44,301 nucleotides of DNA from Megasphaera cerevisiae DSM 20462 (GTDB lineage: Bacteria; Bacillota; Negativicutes; Veillonellales; Megasphaeraceae). Positions 42,544-44,301 of this stretch are shown here, piece by piece. How positions within the stretch are numbered: the first letter of the stretch is position 1; every line of letters starts with the position of its first letter. Location of the stretch: positions 1 through 44,301 of the forward strand of contig NZ_LEKT01000024.1 in assembly GCF_001045675.1 (NCBI RefSeq), given 5' to 3'. Both the position numbers and the translations under genes were made by a program. The notes under the pieces are model-generated. The model had not been told where the DNA came from and did no database searches. It saw only the letters and a program-made list of their open reading frames with translations.

Positions 42544-42885
42544 CTAATCACAACACGTATCTTTTTTCTGATGCAGCCAGATATGCAGATTGTTCATATC
42601 TTTTTGATATAATTCTATCGTCCGTAAACTGTCATACACCAAACTATCAAGGAATTTTGGTTTGTTATCATTCCGCATCGAATAATATGCCCATTGTGCC
42701 TGCTTGCGATCTTTGACCAACCCGGCATTTTTGAGGTAGATAAGATGCCGGGATGCTTTTGCCTGTGTAATTTGCAATGTTTCCATCACATCACAAACAC
42801 ATAATTCCCTCTCATACAACAGATTCAAAATTCGCAGACGAGTTTCATCTGATAGTGCTTTGAATACATCTACCAATGTTTCCAT
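42544..42885 (-). CDS. arsR: ArsR-family arsenite-responsive repressor
   Basis: 113 residues with a winged helix-turn-helix (LSDETRLRILNLL, ITQAKASRHLIYLKNAGLV) and the arsenite sensor ELCVCDV (Cys29, Cys31) in the helix before the recognition helix. It should repress the operon by binding the inverted repeat just upstream and release on arsenite. GAAGGAG precedes the ATG. Confidence 0.95.
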   Translation of the reverse strand: METLVDVFKALSDETRLRILNLLYERELCVCDVMETLQITQAKASRHLIYLKNAGLVKDRKQAQWAYYSMRNDNKPKFLDSLVYDSLRTIELYQKDMNNLHIWLHQKKDTCCD

Positions 42886-42904
42886 GTACTCCTTCTCCTT
42901 TCTG

Positions 42905-42948
42905 TATCATAATCATATAATCGCATAAACGATTATATGATTATGATA
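42905..42948 (-). promoter_or_regulatory. ArsR operator overlapping the -10 box
   Basis: A perfect 19-bp inverted repeat (42905-42923 and 42930-42948, 6-base loop). The minus-strand promoter TTGCAA (42966-42971), 17 bases, TATCAT (42943-42948) puts its -10 box in the outer end of one arm, so ArsR binding would block RNA polymerase. Confidence 0.75.
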
Positions 42949-43005
42949 CGCTGTTCGACATAAATTTGCAAGTAATTGTTTAAAATTTTTACATTGCGGC
43001 AAAAC

Positions 43006-43048
43006 AATAACCGGTTAAGATAATATGATTTCATCTTAACCGGTTATT
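43006..43048. repeat. 16-bp perfect dyad behind the ars promoter
   Basis: AATAACCGGTTAAGAT (43006-43021) is exactly inverted at 43033-43048 with an 11-base loop. Weak T-runs flank it. It may be an intrinsic terminator or an insulator between the divergent neighbours. Function unknown. Confidence 0.5.
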
Positions 43049-43500
43049 TGTGGTTCTATAACACGAACATTCTATTTATTCCACATCCAACCTACTCACT
43101 CACCGGGGATTTTTTTTCAAAACATCCAACTCATACACTCGTGAACCCCTTATCCAACTCACCGTCTAAACTATCAAAAAATAACTTTCGTCGATATGTT
43201 CTCATGGGGTGATGAAACTCCGATTTTGAATTTCTCACTTTTAATCTCAAAATCGTGAGAACTGCTTATTTACTACACTTCCAATCGTTTTTACTTTCCC
43301 GCCCTAGACATCAAAGCTACGCACTCGACGTGTTTTGAGAGGTCTTGATAGCTGTCAAAACGGCGTTTTAGTTCTATTTTTACCTACTCTCGAACTTAGG
43401 AACATATCCACGCTCGTAAATGGAAACATATCCAAGATTGACTCTCGTTTATGGAAAAATATCAAAGTCAAATTTAAATAAAAAAATTCTCAAAAATATA
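43049..43500. other. Non-coding stretch with degenerate repeats
   Basis: No gene on either strand. Copies of the motif seen at 3601-3910 occur at 43391-43410, 43415-43434 and 43446-43465 (GGAACATATCCA-like). AAAACATCCAACTC near 43120 resembles, in inverted sense, the CTTGGATGTTTT pieces near 3550 and 3680. Confidence 0.45.
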
Positions 43501-43526
43501 TTGACAAGTGGAACATTCTGTGTTAT
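43501..43526 (+). promoter_or_regulatory. hsp20 promoter
   Basis: TTGACA (43501-43506) and TATATA/TATAAT (spacing 17 or 19) lie directly upstream of the CIRCE element. Confidence 0.65.
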
Positions 43527-43533
43527 ATAATAA

Positions 43534-43560
43534 TTAGCACTCAACAATCGAGAGTGCTAA
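43534..43560 (+). promoter_or_regulatory. CIRCE operator (HrcA site)
   Basis: TTAGCACTC, nine bases, GAGTGCTAA is a perfect CIRCE element. HrcA represses heat-shock genes through it at normal temperature. Confidence 0.95.
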
Positions 43561-43591
43561 CAAAAAATAAATTGAAAAGGAGTTGTTATTT

Positions 43592-44041
43592 ATGGCTGGA
43601 TTAGTACCTTTTAACAAAAAGAACAAAGAAATCTCTACAAACACTGGCTTTGAGGACTTCTACAACGTACTTGATGACTTTTTTTCCAATGACTGGCCTT
43701 TGAGAAGAACCCTCACACATGACACTTTCAAAGTTGATGTCGAAGATAATGGCAATGAATACCTAATTGAGGCTGAAGTGCCAGGTATAGATAAAAAAGA
43801 CATCAATGTTGAACTTAACGATGGAAAACTTATGATTTCTATTACTAGGGATGAAAACAGTGAATCAAAGAAAAAGAATTTCATCCACAGAGAGAGACGT
43901 TATAGTTCTATGAGTCGTTCAATTTATTTGGAAGATGCCAAGCCAGATGGTATTAAAGCAAAACTGGAAAATGGTTTACTTAAAGTTGTAGTTCCTAAAG
44001 AAGAAAAGCCAAACAACAGCATTACAATTGATGTTGAATAA
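43592..44041 (+). CDS. Hsp20/alpha-crystallin small heat shock protein
   Basis: 149 residues. A holdase chaperone that binds unfolding proteins without ATP. The alpha-crystallin domain runs from about residue 40 (FKVDVEDNGNEYLIEAEVPG) to the conserved ENGLLKVVVPK, with a short C-terminal extension (SITIDVE) bearing the I-x-I motif. The ATG at 43592 has AAAAGGAG upstream. Control by CIRCE/HrcA is visible in the promoter, less common for hsp20 than for groE and dnaK. Confidence 0.93.
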   Translation: MAGLVPFNKKNKEISTNTGFEDFYNVLDDFFSNDWPLRRTLTHDTFKVDVEDNGNEYLIEAEVPGIDKKDINVELNDGKLMISITRDENSESKKKNFIHRERRYSSMSRSIYLEDAKPDGIKAKLENGLLKVVVPKEEKPNNSITIDVE

Positions 44042-44063
44042 GGCAAAATAAAGGGGAGTGTAA

Positions 44064-44120
44064 AATGAAGTGTGTAAGTTACCGGTAACCAATTTACTAA
44101 CTTACGCACTTCATTTTTTT
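44064..44120 (+). terminator. Terminator after hsp20
   Basis: AATGAAGTGTGTAAGTTA pairs with TAACTTACGCACTTCATT (one mismatch) around a loop that itself holds a GGTTACCGGTAACC-like palindrome; seven T follow. The neighbouring IS256 element could have contributed part of this sequence as its end. Confidence 0.7.
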
Positions 44121-44176
44121 GTCGAGGTGCGGTACACTATCAGAAAGCAGGTTGAAAGGAATTGAGTACAGCACTG

Positions 44177-44301
44177 ATGAAGAAACGTAGAAACCCGAGT
44201 GAGAAAGGCCAGGCAATCGCCAAGCTCATCATGGAACAATACCAGCCGAAGACGCAGGAAGACATGCAGATAGCGCTGAAGGACGTGTTCGGTCCTATCT
44301 T
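44177..44301 (+). CDS. IS256-family (mutator) transposase, N-terminal part (runs off right edge)
   Basis: The first 41 codons from the ATG at 44177 read MKKRRNPSEKGQAIAKLIMEQYQ and EDMQIALKDVFGPIF, the typical opening of IS256-family transposases. GAAAGGA lies 16 bases upstream, which would also suit a TTG start at 44162. The DDE catalytic core lies outside the window. Confidence 0.8.
   Translation, partial: MKKRRNPSEKGQAIAKLIMEQYQPKTQEDMQIALKDVFGPI

Noticed and set aside
1-44301. tRNA or rRNA genes as attachment sites
   Set aside because: No cloverleaf or rRNA-like sequence was recognised on either strand by eye.

Overview
The window looks like an accessory region from a low-GC Gram-positive-type bacterium (Bacillota). 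My best guess is a member of the Veillonellaceae/Negativicutes, but nothing here fixes the taxon. Support comes from a CIRCE operator with sigma-A type promoters, a PTS operon, IS3- and IS256-type transposases, a Firmicute-style phage replication/packaging cassette and serine recombinases. Base composition is mosaic: the flanks and the defence island are AT-rich, the phage-like block is clearly GC-richer, and a toxin-antitoxin pair inside that block is AT-rich again.

Layout. 1-3300 is a scrambled flank. An IS3-family element runs off the left edge and cuts off a galactitol-type PTS EIIC gene; upstream of it lie an HPr gene, a leader with a strong intrinsic terminator and a promoter. Fragments of two other IS3 elements, an unknown 107-residue protein and YwbE follow. 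3300-3947 is non-coding and rich in degenerate repeats. From about 18.2 kb back to 3.9 kb, every recognised gene lies on the minus strand, tightly spaced behind one strong promoter. In transcription order they are an NBR1-Ig-like domain protein, an excisionase-type HTH protein, HsdM, a half-size HsdS, a HEPN/Abi-like protein, HsdR, a HamA-like DUF1837 protein, HamB helicase (split by a frameshift in a 7-base homopolymer), a DUF262/HNH (GmrSD-like) protein, a remnant, and an Mrr-type endonuclease. This is a compact multi-layer anti-phage island: type I restriction-modification, a Hachiman-like system and two type IV-like nucleases.

18.4-35.2 kb is a plus-strand phage-like block. It carries a sigma-like regulator, DUF2800, DUF2815, a 5'-truncated primase (no DNA polymerase), VRR-NUC nuclease, SNF2 helicase, a second sigma-like protein, a triplicated promoter/hairpin cassette with a RelB/YafQ toxin-antitoxin pair lodged between copies, HNH nuclease, TerS, a ParB-methyltransferase fusion, an amidase, TerL, portal, ClpP-like head protease, HK97 capsid, two head-tail connector proteins and a holin. 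No tail gene is present. It then runs into a recombination module at 35.4-39.2 kb: a SHOCT-like protein, a large serine recombinase, a catalytic-domain-less recombinase homologue and a second large serine recombinase. The element is therefore either a decayed prophage or a capsid-forming satellite that would need a helper phage's tails.

39.2-42.95 kb is a minus-strand arsenic resistance operon (arsR-arsD-arsA-acr3) with a promoter overlapping a 19-bp inverted-repeat operator. 43.0-43.5 kb is non-coding and shares the degenerate repeat motif of the 3.6 kb region. An Hsp20 gene with a perfect CIRCE operator follows, and the 5' end of an IS256-family transposase runs off the right edge.
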